From a virus, in the IMG/VR virus record IMGVR_UViG_3300030328_002122, positions 62,366-126,365 of that record: a DNA stretch of 64,000 nucleotides. One strand, given 5' to 3'. Of the stretch, positions 8,591 to 18,011 are shown one piece after another. Made by a program: the position numbers and the translations under genes. The notes under the pieces were generated by a model. The model did no database searches. It was given only the letters and a program-made list of their open reading frames with translations, and had not been told where the DNA came from. The number at the start of each line of letters is the position of its first letter. Within the stretch, counting starts at the first letter, position 1.

Positions 8591-9699
8591 TATTAGAACG
8601 TAAAGATGCAATTTATGTAGCACAAAAGTTGATGAATTATTTCAAGGACTTTAATCGTATTGATGATTATTTTCGTGCAAGAAAGATTGAAAGAGTAAAA
8701 AATATACCATCACCATTACCAGGCATGGCTTTGGAAGATGACTTATTTCAAAACTTTGATATGCATCCAGAAGATATGAATTTTGAAGTTGTACAAATAC
8801 CTACAAAGTTATTTGATACTTTACTTGAAAAAACTGCATCATTTAGTCCAGATGAAAATCCTGGCAAAACACTAAAGGTAGTTGTTAAGGAAACAAATAC
8901 AAATACTGTAGTTGGATTTATTCGTTATGGTTCACCTCTTATAAACTCTAAACCAAGAAATGATTATCTTGGTGGTGTTCCAGATCTTGACATATTTAAC
9001 AAGCGTGCAATCATGGGATTTAATATTGTTCCTGTACAACCATTTGGTTTTAATTGTTTAGGTGGTAAACTACTTGCAGCTATTTGTTGTTCCCATGCAA
9101 CTCGTAGAATGTTGAATATCAAATATGATACAGAGTTTTGTTTGTTTGAAACTACATCTTTATATGGTAATATCAAGGGTGCATCTATGTATGATGGTAT
9201 GCGTCCTTATTTAAGATACAAGGGTGATACTGAGTCTAAGTTTTTACTAACACTTGGTGAAGAAATATATCCAGAACTAAAAGATTGGTTTACTGAAAAG
9301 AATGGTGGTGAAGATATTATACGTAAAGGTGTATCTAGTAGAAAGTTAAAGATGCAAACTAAGATGATTGGTATAATCAAATCTTCACTTAAAGAACATG
9401 ACACTAAAGCCTTTGAACTTTTTTCTAACGAAATTGCAAAGGCAAGTGATGTAACTACACAGAAAAGATTTTATATGAGTGAGTATGGTTACTCTAATGC
9501 AAAAGATGTTTTATTAGGTAAAACAAATACCTTAACAAAAGCAGAAAATTATGATAGGTTTGAACTTGAAAATGTAATTGCATGGTGGAAAAAACTTGCA
9601 ACTAAACGATACAATAATATTGTTGCAGATGGTAGAGTTCGTAAAGAACTTGAGGTTTGGAACAAAGATACTATGAATAAGATTGATATTATAAGATGA
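8587..9699 (+). CDS. DUF4338 / Druantia DruA-like protein
   Basis: 370 residues, starting with TTG that overlaps the gp43 stop (TTGA); there is no better ATG nearby. The core reads GFIRYGSPLINSKPRND, then QPFGFNCLGGKLLAAICCSH, then CLFETTSLYGNIKGASMYDG. This resembles the DUF4338 family, which includes DruA of the Druantia anti-phage system. The N-terminal 90 residues are less familiar. Its role in a phage is unknown: it could be an anti-defence, superinfection-exclusion or DNA-processing protein (inference). It is co-transcribed with gp43. The family call is from pattern recognition only. Confidence 0.55.
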   Translation: MILERKDAIYVAQKLMNYFKDFNRIDDYFRARKIERVKNIPSPLPGMALEDDLFQNFDMHPEDMNFEVVQIPTKLFDTLLEKTASFSPDENPGKTLKVVVKETNTNTVVGFIRYGSPLINSKPRNDYLGGVPDLDIFNKRAIMGFNIVPVQPFGFNCLGGKLLAAICCSHATRRMLNIKYDTEFCLFETTSLYGNIKGASMYDGMRPYLRYKGDTESKFLLTLGEEIYPELKDWFTEKNGGEDIIRKGVSSRKLKMQTKMIGIIKSSLKEHDTKAFELFSNEIAKASDVTTQKRFYMSEYGYSNAKDVLLGKTNTLTKAENYDRFELENVIAWWKKLATKRYNNIVADGRVRKELEVWNKDTMNKIDIIR

Positions 9700-10085
9700 T
9701 AGGTTTTACTTGTGGAGCATTTGATTTATTACACGCTGGTCATATTGTGATGTTAGAAGAAGCTAAAAGTAAATGTGATAAACTTATTGTTGGGTTACAG
9801 ACAGATCCAAGTATAGATAGACCAGAAAAGAATAAACCTATTCAATCTGTTTATGAAAGGTTTATACAATTAAATGCTGTAAAGTATGTAGATCAAATAA
9901 TACCATATGATACAGAAGAAAGTTTAATAGATTTATTACAATCACAACATATTGATATTAGATTTATTGGTGAAGATTATAGAGAAAAGAAATTTACTGG
10001 ATCTGAATTGCCAATAGATATTGAGTATACTAGTAGAAAACATTCGTTCTCTTCATCAAGTTTGAGAGAAAGAGTAAAAGTATGA
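9696..10085 (+). CDS. Cytidylyltransferase-like nucleotidyltransferase (TagD/GCT type)
   Basis: 129 residues, a complete single domain. The HxGH motif is in GAFDLLHAGHIVMLEEAK (residues 7-24), the RFIGEDYREKKFTG segment sits at about 95-108, and the ISSTxxR-like motif is SSSSLRER. This is the glycerol-3-phosphate cytidylyltransferase-like family, which activates a small phosphate compound with CTP. It overlaps the genes on both sides by 4 bp and precedes a glycosyltransferase-like gene, so it probably supplies an activated precursor for modification of DNA, virion or cell surface (inference). Confidence 0.88.
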   Translation: MIGFTCGAFDLLHAGHIVMLEEAKSKCDKLIVGLQTDPSIDRPEKNKPIQSVYERFIQLNAVKYVDQIIPYDTEESLIDLLQSQHIDIRFIGEDYREKKFTGSELPIDIEYTSRKHSFSSSSLRERVKV

Positions 10086-11071
10086 AAATAACAATTGCAA
10101 GATTAAGATCAAATGTAAAATATAATGGGCCATTAGAAACTGTATTAGATAGTTTTTTTGAAAATTATGTAAAGTGGATGAAAGCGAATCCACAACATGA
10201 ATATAGAACTTACAATGTATCATTTGGTAAAGATAGACCAAAGAGAATACCAGAGAATATAGAATGGGCAGATGTAATCGTCATACCATCAGATAGTGAG
10301 TTTCGATATCATGGTGAACTACAAATGAATCCAAAAGACCTTGCAAAGTCAGAAAGTCATATGGAAAAGATAATACCATTCTTTGAGGGTAAAATTGTTA
10401 TCATGTGGAGAAGTGATAGAGGTGATACAGAAGAACTATATCGCAGTTTTATACCTAATATAAAGAAGTTTATCACAATAGATGAGATTGGCTTTCCAGG
10501 CAATATTCATGGTATGAAATATCACTTTATACAAACTCTTAAAAATCCTCTTGCAGATATGTTTGATAATGATAAGACAATTGATTTTGCTTATTGGGGA
10601 AGAATGAAACATGGTAATGATAGAGAAAAAACAATTAGACAAATCTATCGTTCTGAATTATCTACAGTTATGGTTGGTGGATTTCCATCTGGTATAAAAA
10701 GACAATCTGCATGGATAAAAGATTGGAAGCAGTTATACCCATTATTAGAACCAGCAAGGTCAACACTATGTTTTAATTGGATTGACCAATCTGCAACAAC
10801 TAGTCGATATCCAGAAGCCTTGTCTATTGGTATCGTGCCTATGGTATGGAAAGATTATGATTCAAATAATACATATAACATTGATGATTGGCAAAGAGTA
10901 TCATCATCAGAAGAATTTGTTGAAAAGGTTTTGCAACTAAAAGATAAAAACTTTTTTGAATCTAAACTAGAAGAATACAGAAATAACTATAAAAAAGTGT
11001 TGTTATCTGAAGAAGAATATTTTAAACTTTTTTCTAAAAAAATGAATTTTGGACTTGACAAATCACTATAG
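10082..11071 (+). CDS. Putative glycosyltransferase-like protein
   Basis: 329 residues. The arrangement suggests a GT-B fold: a divergent N-terminal half, the central segment DFAYWGRMKHGNDREKT, and a C-terminal acceptor/donor region (TLCFNWIDQSATTSRYPEAL, then SIGIVPMVW) that recalls the 'E-A-L-S-x-G-x-x-P' motif of family 1/4 glycosyltransferases. No signal peptide or membrane segment. It is translationally coupled (ATGA overlap) to the cytidylyltransferase. The substrate cannot be read from the sequence. Confidence 0.6.
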   Translation: MKITIARLRSNVKYNGPLETVLDSFFENYVKWMKANPQHEYRTYNVSFGKDRPKRIPENIEWADVIVIPSDSEFRYHGELQMNPKDLAKSESHMEKIIPFFEGKIVIMWRSDRGDTEELYRSFIPNIKKFITIDEIGFPGNIHGMKYHFIQTLKNPLADMFDNDKTIDFAYWGRMKHGNDREKTIRQIYRSELSTVMVGGFPSGIKRQSAWIKDWKQLYPLLEPARSTLCFNWIDQSATTSRYPEALSIGIVPMVWKDYDSNNTYNIDDWQRVSSSEEFVEKVLQLKDKNFFESKLEEYRNNYKKVLLSEEEYFKLFSKKMNFGLDKSL

Positions 11072-11084
11072 TTTATGTTAGTAT
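11055..11084 (+). promoter_or_regulatory. Putative promoter upstream of DUF262-like/HNH gene
   Basis: TTGACA (11055-11060) overlaps the end of the glycosyltransferase-like gene. An 18-bp spacer leads to TAGTAT (11079-11084). The -10 is weaker than others in the window. Confidence 0.45.
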
Positions 11085-11090
11085 CTTTGT

Positions 11091-11128
11091 ATTGATTAAA
11101 TTTGATTCTCAACAAGAATTTAATCAAT
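11091..11128 (+). repeat. 12-bp perfect inverted repeat in 5' leader
   Basis: ATTGATTAAATT (11091-11102) and its exact reverse complement (11117-11128) flank a 14-nt centre, just after the putative promoter and 60 bp before the next start codon. No T run follows, so it is not a terminator. It could be an operator or an mRNA stem controlling the downstream gene. Confidence 0.7.
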
Positions 11129-11187
11129 ATTGTTTTAATCAAGTTCTATCATGCAAATGGTAGGATGACTCAACATAGGAAAATAAA

Positions 11188-12612
11188 ATGACTAAAGTAT
11201 ATAGCACAGTTGTGTATGATAAAACACGACAATCAATGACAATCGCAAGTTACCTTAAATGGGCAAGTACAGTTGCAAAACTTACAAAAAAAGAAAAGAA
11301 ACTTTTGAAGAAATATTTCTTCATTGATATTGACCTTGCATTTCAATCGAGAGCAAGATGGTCAATGACACAAAAAGAAAACTTTATCAACTCTTGTCTT
11401 ATTGATATGAATATTAGTAAATTTGTTTTAGTGGATGTTCAGAGATGTAGAGATGCTTCACACAAAAATTCAGATGATTACAAATATTATGACTCTTGGT
11501 TTAAAAAGGGTGTTAATTATCTTAACGTAGATTCTAACAACAGAACTACAACTTTCAGAGAATTTGAAAAAGATGAAGTTGCAATACCTCTTGGTGATTA
11601 TTTTGTAGATGGAACTACATATACTGTAACAAAAGATACAAACTTATGTTCAACAATGAATGAGGATTTGAAGCAAACCTTTCTTGCAAATAAAACTTCT
11701 GTTCACATTGTTGTAGATGCTACAAGAGAACAATTGTCAGATCTCTTTATGAGAATGAACAGTGGTGAGTCTTTAAATTTTGAAGAACAGATTAATTGTT
11801 CATATAGTACTACTTGTGATGTCATAAGAGAATTGGTAGACACTCAAGTTAAATCTCTTAGTGATGCAAAATTATTCTCTGAGAAAGAAATTAACAGACG
11901 AAAAATTGATGGTTGGTTTGCTCATATTTTCTTTTTGTGGAGTCAACAATTTTCAACAAGTTTTACAAATACTGTTCATAAAAAATGGTATAGTTCAGAC
12001 TCAGTTTCAAATAAATCTGTAAACACCTTTGTAAAAGATTGGAATTCTTTTATGGAATTAATCGCTGGAAAAGTAAAACTTTTTCATCATAAATGGGTCT
12101 TATTCGATTTATTTTATCAAATAGTAAAACAACAAAGATTGCATAAAGAACTTGTAAATGAAAATGTTGTTATGGATTTTATCGAAATGTACACTAAGTT
12201 GGCAGAAGATAAGAAACCTAGATATTCATATGATGAAACAATTACTGATGAGTCTGTGTTGTTTCCTTTTAAACAGTTTACGAGGGGTGGAGATGTTAAT
12301 AACTTCAACGCTAGACATAGAGTATATGAATCAAAAGGTTGGGATATTTCAAAGTACTTTGGTAGTCCAGACCCAAAAGACTCAACTAGAACTTTTACAA
12401 GGATTGAAAAACAAGCAATCGCAGTTAGGGATAGTTGGAAAGATAGTGATGGTGATATGTTTGAACCAGAGTCTTTATTTGATGGTGATTTAGATTGTGG
12501 ACATATTATTTCTCACAATAAAAAAGGGAAAACAGTATTGTCAAATGGTGTAGTAGAAAAAATGCCTAAAAATCGTGGTAAACATGACAAGGAAACAATA
12601 GTAACTAGATGA
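11188..12612 (+). CDS. DUF262-like protein with C-terminal HNH-like motif
   Basis: 474 residues. The N-terminal half follows the DUF262 (GmrSD/ParB-like) plan: RARWSMTQKENFINSCLI in place of the usual R-x-x-V/W-x-x-x-x-x-x-x-L-I-x-S helix, D115-SNNRTTT where the family has DGQQRLTT, and MRMNSGESLNFEEQ near residues 188-202 where the family has RxNxxGxxLxxxE. The C-terminus carries DLDCGHIISHN (H439), resembling an HNH nuclease core, followed by a basic tail. GmrSD-type proteins cleave modified DNA. In a phage this could exclude rival phages or degrade host DNA (inference). It has its own leader with a large inverted repeat and overlaps the next gene by 4 bp. Confidence 0.6.
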   Translation: MTKVYSTVVYDKTRQSMTIASYLKWASTVAKLTKKEKKLLKKYFFIDIDLAFQSRARWSMTQKENFINSCLIDMNISKFVLVDVQRCRDASHKNSDDYKYYDSWFKKGVNYLNVDSNNRTTTFREFEKDEVAIPLGDYFVDGTTYTVTKDTNLCSTMNEDLKQTFLANKTSVHIVVDATREQLSDLFMRMNSGESLNFEEQINCSYSTTCDVIRELVDTQVKSLSDAKLFSEKEINRRKIDGWFAHIFFLWSQQFSTSFTNTVHKKWYSSDSVSNKSVNTFVKDWNSFMELIAGKVKLFHHKWVLFDLFYQIVKQQRLHKELVNENVVMDFIEMYTKLAEDKKPRYSYDETITDESVLFPFKQFTRGGDVNNFNARHRVYESKGWDISKYFGSPDPKDSTRTFTRIEKQAIAVRDSWKDSDGDMFEPESLFDGDLDCGHIISHNKKGKTVLSNGVVEKMPKNRGKHDKETIVTR

Positions 12613-13661
12613 AAATACTTTTACCTTATCAAGATCCATATGATAGACCTCTCACTCACCCAATTGTGAGTGGGGGTACTGAAATGTTCTGTAAAAGTAT
12701 TTACGATAATTTTGATGTAGAGGTTTTGCAGTTTGAATGTAAAGACATTTTAGAACAAAAAGAACTTTACACTCGTAAATATATACAAGAACAACAAAAA
12801 AAGATTATAGAAAAAGCAGAGGAGTGTAACGCAGATGTTATAGTTAATAACTTTGCTTGGTCTGGATTTTGTGGTTCAGTAATATCTAAATCACATATTC
12901 CAATAATGAATGTTGAGCATTGTTTCTATCCATTTTTATCCATCATAAATAAATGGGATAAGTTAATTAAAAATGGACACTCTGTATTTCTTGTATCTAA
13001 CTTCCAAAAAAAGTTCTACGATAAAATGACAAAAAGAGCTAAGTTTGAACCATTTCCCTTTAACATTATTAGTCCATCATATTGTAAAACAAAACCAGAT
13101 ATTTTAGATAACGAATATGATTGTGGCACTATTGGCAGATGTGACAAAGAAAAGAATCCTTTCAAATTAAAGCATATGACTAAACATACAGATTTAAATA
13201 CGTTGGTTATAACATCAAAATCTTCACATGAAAAAAATTCAAAATATTATGAAACCAATAAGAATTGGAATAATGTTATTTGGGATAAACCACATGATGA
13301 GGTTGTAAAGAATATTTCAAAATGTAAAACATTCTTCTCTACTTGGAATAAAGAAACATGGGGAATAACTGCACTAGAATCTTTATCTTGTGGTGTGCCA
13401 GTAATACTAAATTGTGATAATGATGGTGACCATGCATCTGAGATTATTCCTGCTCATAAAAGTCATTATAAGAAAATACCTAATAATGACAAGTCTGCAT
13501 TGATTGATGCGATTGATAGTTTTGATGTAGATAAAAAAGAAGTTCAAGAAATGACATGGGAAAAACATAATTTGGATAATTGGAAAAAACAATTTTCTAA
13601 TGCTGTTTCAATTACAATAGATAAGTTTAAAAGACCAAATTTACTTGACTTTTTAAACTAA
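12609..13661 (+). CDS. Glycosyltransferase family 4-like (GT-B)
   Basis: 350 residues. The C-terminal nucleotide-sugar region is clear: YDCGTIGRCDKEKNPFKLK, then TWGITALESLSCGVPVILN with the E-x-x-x-x-G-x-P signature. The N-terminal domain begins MKILLPYQDPYDRPLTHPIV and includes GGTEMFCKSIY. It would transfer a sugar from an activated donor to an unknown acceptor. Together with the cytidylyltransferase at 9696 and the protein at 10082 it forms a sugar-modification set placed between gp43 and uvsX. Confidence 0.8.
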   Translation: MKILLPYQDPYDRPLTHPIVSGGTEMFCKSIYDNFDVEVLQFECKDILEQKELYTRKYIQEQQKKIIEKAEECNADVIVNNFAWSGFCGSVISKSHIPIMNVEHCFYPFLSIINKWDKLIKNGHSVFLVSNFQKKFYDKMTKRAKFEPFPFNIISPSYCKTKPDILDNEYDCGTIGRCDKEKNPFKLKHMTKHTDLNTLVITSKSSHEKNSKYYETNKNWNNVIWDKPHDEVVKNISKCKTFFSTWNKETWGITALESLSCGVPVILNCDNDGDHASEIIPAHKSHYKKIPNNDKSALIDAIDSFDVDKKEVQEMTWEKHNLDNWKKQFSNAVSITIDKFKRPNLLDFLN

Positions 13662-13688
13662 ATATCACATATACAATATGAGGTAAAA

Positions 13689-14861
13689 ATGATTATAGAA
13701 GAAGATACCAAACTAGATTTTTCTGATGTATTAATCAGACCAAAAAGATCAACTCTTAAATCAAGAAAACAAGTAAATTTATTTAGAACTATGGACTTTA
13801 GAAATGCTAAAGGACATGATAGACGTTTTTATGGAATACCTATTATTGCATCTAATATGGATGGTGTAGGTACTATGGAGATTGCAGATATTTTAGCTTC
13901 AGAAAGAATGTTTAGTTGTCTAGTTAAAACATATAATACAAATGAATTAGTTGAATATTTTGATGCAGATGTATTAGGACAAGATGCATTTGATATATAT
14001 CCAATGAGAACTGAACACGTTGCAATGTGTATTGGTGCAACTGAAGAAGAATATCTAAAGTTCAGAGATGTTTATGAACTTACTGATGGTAAAATAAAAT
14101 ATTTGTGTGTTGATGTTGCAAATGGTTACACAGAAATGTTTAGTAACTTTATATATAATATAAGATCTAATCATCCAGAATTAGTCATTATTGCTGGTAA
14201 TGTTGTAACAGCAGATATGACACAAGAACTAATATTAAATGGTGCAGATATAATAAAAGTTGGTATTGGGCCTGGTTCTGTTTGTACAACAAGAGTTCAT
14301 ACTGGAATTGGTTATCCACAACTATCTGCAATTATAGAATGTGCAGATGCAGCTCATGGTTTAGGTGGTCATATTATTGCAGATGGTGGTTGTACTACAA
14401 GTGGTGATATTGCAAAAGCATTTGGTGGTGGTGCAGATTTTGTTATGTTAGGGGGTATGTTTGCTGGACATGATGAAGGTGGTGGAGAAATAATTTCTAC
14501 AGAACATATTACTAGTGAAATAAAAAATGTTAATAGAGGCTCACCTTTGTTTGTTGAAGGTCAAGAAGCACATAGGGAAACTAAAAAAAGACAAATGATT
14601 CATTTTTATGGAATGAGTTCTACGATTGCAAATGATAAACATTTTGGTGGGTTAAAAGATTATCGTGCAAGTGAAGGTAAAGAAGTTATGATACCTTACA
14701 AAGGCCCTATTAAAGATACCATACAACATATACTTGGTGGATTGAGATCTACTTGTACTTATGTTGGTGCAAAACAAATAAAACACTTGACAAAGTGTAC
14801 AACATTTGTTAAAGTAAACAAAACCCATAATACAATATTTGGAGATTCTAATGGAAGGTGA
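13689..14861 (+). CDS. guaC: GMP reductase (IMPDH/GMPR family)
   Basis: 390 residues, a full TIM barrel. LDFSDVLIRPKRSTLKSRK opens it. The active-site loop is GIGPGSVCTTRVHTGIGYPQ with catalytic C199, and the phosphate-binding segment is ADGGCTTSGDIAKAFGGGAD. GPGSVCTTR plus the lack of CBS domains favours GMP reductase (GMP to IMP, NADPH) over IMP dehydrogenase. It would recycle host guanine nucleotides toward adenine nucleotides, useful for an AT-rich genome (inference). It overlaps mazG by 11 bp. Confidence 0.9.
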   Translation: MIIEEDTKLDFSDVLIRPKRSTLKSRKQVNLFRTMDFRNAKGHDRRFYGIPIIASNMDGVGTMEIADILASERMFSCLVKTYNTNELVEYFDADVLGQDAFDIYPMRTEHVAMCIGATEEEYLKFRDVYELTDGKIKYLCVDVANGYTEMFSNFIYNIRSNHPELVIIAGNVVTADMTQELILNGADIIKVGIGPGSVCTTRVHTGIGYPQLSAIIECADAAHGLGGHIIADGGCTTSGDIAKAFGGGADFVMLGGMFAGHDEGGGEIISTEHITSEIKNVNRGSPLFVEGQEAHRETKKRQMIHFYGMSSTIANDKHFGGLKDYRASEGKEVMIPYKGPIKDTIQHILGGLRSTCTYVGAKQIKHLTKCTTFVKVNKTHNTIFGDSNGR

Positions 14862-15255
14862 TTTATTAACAGATTATGAAGAGTTCGTTAATGAGGTAAC
14901 GAGTCAAGCTTCAAAAAGTCCTAAAAACTTTATAGACGAAATTGATAGGATTGAAGAACAAGGAGTTAATCCAGCAAGACTTTTAACTGCAAGTGTAGGT
15001 TTGTCTGGTGAAAGTGGTGAATTTAGTGATATAGTAAAGAAGGTAGTATTTCAAGGTAAAGAAATAGATGATGATGTAGTTAAACATCTTAGGTCTGAAC
15101 TTGGTGATATCATGTGGTATGTAGCACAAGGGTGTTTGGCTTTAGATACAACTATTGAAGAATTAATAGATATTAATACTGCGAAACTTGAGTCTAGATA
15201 TCCTGGCGGTTTCTCAATGTTTAGATCTGAAAATAGACGTAAGGACGATATATAA
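14851..15255 (+). CDS. mazG: MazG-like nucleoside triphosphate pyrophosphohydrolase
   Basis: 134 residues from ATG 14851, which sits six bases after GGAG (14841-14844); an in-frame TTG at 14839 precedes that site and is not favoured. The MazG motif is visible as LSGESGEFSDIVKKV (ExxE) and LRSELGDIMWYVAQG (ExxD), the Mg-binding residues. Such enzymes cleave NTPs to NMPs and are widespread in marine phages, where they may alter (p)ppGpp or nucleotide pools (known hypothesis). It follows guaC directly. Confidence 0.88.
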   Translation: MEGDLLTDYEEFVNEVTSQASKSPKNFIDEIDRIEEQGVNPARLLTASVGLSGESGEFSDIVKKVVFQGKEIDDDVVKHLRSELGDIMWYVAQGCLALDTTIEELIDINTAKLESRYPGGFSMFRSENRRKDDI

Positions 15256-16311
15256 ATGGATTTTTTAAAAGAGATTGTAAAAACAACTGGTAATGAGTAT
15301 GCAGCTTTAGTTTCAGATGGAGTAGAAGCAGGAGATGTAGATTCATTTATTGACTCTGGTTCTTACATTTTCAATGCATTATTATCTGGTAGTATCTATG
15401 GTGGATTGCCTAGTAATAAGATAACTGCAATCGCTGGTGAAAGTGCAACAGGAAAAACATTTTTTGTTATGGGTATGGTCAAAAGTTTTCTAGATGCAAA
15501 TCCAGATGCTGGTGTTTTATACTTTGAATCAGAATCTGCAATTACAAAACAGATGGTAATCGACAGAGGTATAGATCCAAACAGAATGGTGATTGTTCCT
15601 GTAACAACTGTACAAGAATTTAGAACACAAGCTATTCGTGTACTAGATAAGTTGTTAGAACAAAATGAATCAGATAGAAAACCCATCATGTTATGTCTTG
15701 ATTCACTTGGTATGTTATCTACTACAAAAGAAGTAGAAGATACTGCTGATGGAAAAGAAACTAGAGATATGACACGAGCACAAGTTCTTAAAGCTGCATT
15801 TCGTGTATTAACTTTAAAACTAGGTCGTGCAAAAGTACCAATGGTTGTTACTAATCATACTTATGATGTTGTTGGTTCTATGTTTCCTACAAAAGAAATG
15901 GGTGGTGGTTCTGGACTAAAGTATGCAGCTTCATCTATTGTATATCTTTCAAAAAAGAAAGAGAAAGATGGAACTGAAGTAATTGGTAATATTGTACATT
16001 GTAAAAATGCAAAATCAAGACTTACAGTAGAAAATAAAATGGTTGATGTAAGATTAACCTATACTAAAGGTTTAGACAGACACTATGGATTACTTGACCT
16101 TGCACTCAAGTATGGTATATTTAAATCTGTTTCTACAAGAATAGAATTACCAGATGGTTCAAAGACATTTGGTAAAACAATAAATAATGATCCTACTAAG
16201 TTCTTTACTGAAGATATTATGAAACAGTTAGACGAATGTGCAACTAAAGAATTTAAGTATGGAAACAAAAAAGCTGAGGAAGTTGTAGATGGTAGTTCTG
16301 AGCAAACTTGA
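15256..16311 (+). CDS. uvsX: RecA-like recombinase UvsX
   Basis: 351 residues (T4: 391). Walker A is [11 protein letters not shown] at about residues 59-69. YFESESAI and LDSLGMLST give the Walker B region, and [13 protein letters not shown] with [14 protein letters not shown] forms the DNA-binding loop region. It catalyses strand exchange in recombination-dependent replication with gp32 and gp41. It starts directly after the MazG stop codon and overlaps the next gene by 23 bp. Confidence 0.96.
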   Translation: MDFLKEIVKTTGNEYAALVSDGVEAGDVDSFIDSGSYIFNALLSGSIYGGLPSNKITAIAGESATGKTFFVMGMVKSFLDANPDAGVLYFESESAITKQMVIDRGIDPNRMVIVPVTTVQEFRTQAIRVLDKLLEQNESDRKPIMLCLDSLGMLSTTKEVEDTADGKETRDMTRAQVLKAAFRVLTLKLGRAKVPMVVTNHTYDVVGSMFPTKEMGGGSGLKYAASSIVYLSKKKEKDGTEVIGNIVHCKNAKSRLTVENKMVDVRLTYTKGLDRHYGLLDLALKYGIFKSVSTRIELPDGSKTFGKTINNDPTKFFTEDIMKQLDECATKEFKYGNKKAEEVVDGSSEQT

Positions 16312-16630
16312 TATATCTAGATGTTATAAGTTTGTAGCCAGTGAAGAAGAAGATAATAAGTGGCAAGGTATACAACTCCTAGAATCAACTGGTGAATACA
16401 AAGATATCATATACAAATATGGTAAAGTAGAATTTGCAAAAGAAGAAAATGAAAAGGGTGAAATGCCCTTGACATTTCATTATGATCTGATATATTCAAA
16501 AGACATATCTGGAAAAGAATTACAAGAAGATTTAAATTTTAAAAATTTACTTGGTGATATACTTATGGATATTATGGAAAAACAACTAGAGGATAACAGC
16601 TTACAATATGTCAATTCAACAAAACATTGA
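16289..16630 (+). CDS. Conserved small protein between uvsX and gp41
   Basis: 113 residues. Starts at ATG 16289 behind GAGGAAG, inside the uvsX 3' end, and overlaps gp41 by 23 bp. The protein is acidic with the segment [21 protein letters not shown] and a C-terminal helix ([16 protein letters not shown]). The position between recombinase and helicase is shared with marine T4-like phages, so a recombination or replication accessory role is plausible. No enzymatic motif is seen. Confidence 0.75.
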   Translation: MVVLSKLDISRCYKFVASEEEDNKWQGIQLLESTGEYKDIIYKYGKVEFAKEENEKGEMPLTFHYDLIYSKDISGKELQEDLNFKNLLGDILMDIMEKQLEDNSLQYVNSTKH

Positions 16631-18011
16631 ACGCACAACATTATCAAACTTAATATCTAATGAACCTTATGCACGTAAGGTTTTACCATTTCTAAAACCA
16701 GAGTATTACTCTGATATTCATGATCGTGTTATATTTGAGGAGATAAATAAGTTTATAGAAAAATATGGTAATCTCCCTACCAAACAAACACTATCAATTG
16801 AATTAGATAATAGGAAAGATTTAAACCAAGAACAATTTGGTAAAGTATTAGAGATTATAGAAACTCTAAACAAACATGATGTTGATATGCAATGGTTGGT
16901 AGAAACGACAGAAAAGTTTTGTAAAGACAAGGCAGTATATAATGCAATCATTAGTGGTATACAAATCATTGATGGAAAAGATAAACAACATACGCCTGAA
17001 GCAATTCCAAGTATTTTATCTGAAGCACTTGCAGTTGCATTTGACCAGAATGTAGGACATGATTATGTCGAGAATGGTAAAGAACGATTTGAGTTTTACC
17101 ATAAAAAAGAAGAAAGAATGGAGTTTGACCTTGAGTATTTTAATAGAATAACAAAGGGTGGACTACCACAAAAAACACTAAACATTGCACTTGCTGGAAC
17201 TGGTGTAGGTAAATCGTTGTTCATGTGTCACATGGCTGCATCTACACTTATGCAAGGTAAAAATGTTTTGTATATAACAATGGAGATGGCAGAAGAACGT
17301 ATTGCAGAAAGAATTGATGCGAATCTAATGAATATAACTATGGACGAATTGCATGAATTACCTAAGAAAATGTTTACTGATCGTCTTTCAAAAATACAAA
17401 AAAAGACCAATGGAAAGTTAATTATTAAAGAATATCCAACTGCGTCTGCCCATACTGGGCATTTTCGTAGTTTGATAAAAGAACTTGCACTCAAGAAGTC
17501 ATTTAAACCAGATATTATTTTTATTGATTATTTGAATATATGTGCATCATCAAGATTTAAGGGGAACGCAAATGTTGGTTCTTACTTCTATATCAAAGCG
17601 ATTGCAGAAGAACTTAGGGGTCTTGCAGTTGAAAATATTGTTCCTATTATGTCGGCGACACAAACTACTAGAAGTGGATTTTCATCAAGCGACGTTGGGC
17701 TGGAAGATACATCAGAAAGTTTTGGTTTGCCTGCTACAGCTGACCTTATGTTTGCACTTATTTCTACAGAGGAACTAGAAGATTTAAATCAAATAATGGT
17801 GAAACAATTAAAGAATAGATATAATGATCCTAGTATGAATAAAAGATTTATTATAGGTATTGACAGAGCCAGAATGAAATTATATGATTGTGAACAAGAA
17901 GCACAAAAGGATATAGTAGATAGTGGACAAGAGAACTCTAATAACAAAACTTTCGGATTGGGTCTTGGAAAGAGTAAGACCTATGATAAATTCACAGACA
18001 TCAAGGTATAA
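16608..18011 (+). CDS. gp41: Replicative DNA helicase gp41 (DnaB-like)
   Basis: 467 residues (T4: 475). An N-terminal helical domain is followed by a RecA-like domain starting FDLEYFNRITKGGLPQKTLN. Walker A is AGTGVGKSLF at about residues 198-207, Walker B is DIIFIDYLNI at about 305-314, and the DnaB-type segment is VPIMSATQTTRSG. It forms a hexamer with primase gp61, and gp59 loads it. A small ORF overlaps its 3' end in another frame. Confidence 0.96.
   Translation: MSIQQNIERTTLSNLISNEPYARKVLPFLKPEYYSDIHDRVIFEEINKFIEKYGNLPTKQTLSIELDNRKDLNQEQFGKVLEIIETLNKHDVDMQWLVETTEKFCKDKAVYNAIISGIQIIDGKDKQHTPEAIPSILSEALAVAFDQNVGHDYVENGKERFEFYHKKEERMEFDLEYFNRITKGGLPQKTLNIALAGTGVGKSLFMCHMAASTLMQGKNVLYITMEMAEERIAERIDANLMNITMDELHELPKKMFTDRLSKIQKKTNGKLIIKEYPTASAHTGHFRSLIKELALKKSFKPDIIFIDYLNICASSRFKGNANVGSYFYIKAIAEELRGLAVENIVPIMSATQTTRSGFSSSDVGLEDTSESFGLPATADLMFALISTEELEDLNQIMVKQLKNRYNDPSMNKRFIIGIDRARMKLYDCEQEAQKDIVDSGQENSNNKTFGLGLGKSKTYDKFTDIKV

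Noticed and set aside
12158-12493. 111-codon + strand ORF inside the DUF262-like/HNH gene
   Set aside because: It lies entirely in another frame of a well-supported gene, lacks a ribosome binding site and has no recognisable motif.
11188-12612. Homing endonuclease
   Set aside because: Although an HNH-like motif is present, the long N-terminal DUF262-like part, own leader and lack of an adjacent split gene or intron argue against a homing element.
13689-14861. IMP dehydrogenase assignment
   Set aside because: The GPGSVCTTR loop, the following GIGYPQLSA segment and the lack of CBS domains and flap fit GMP reductase better.
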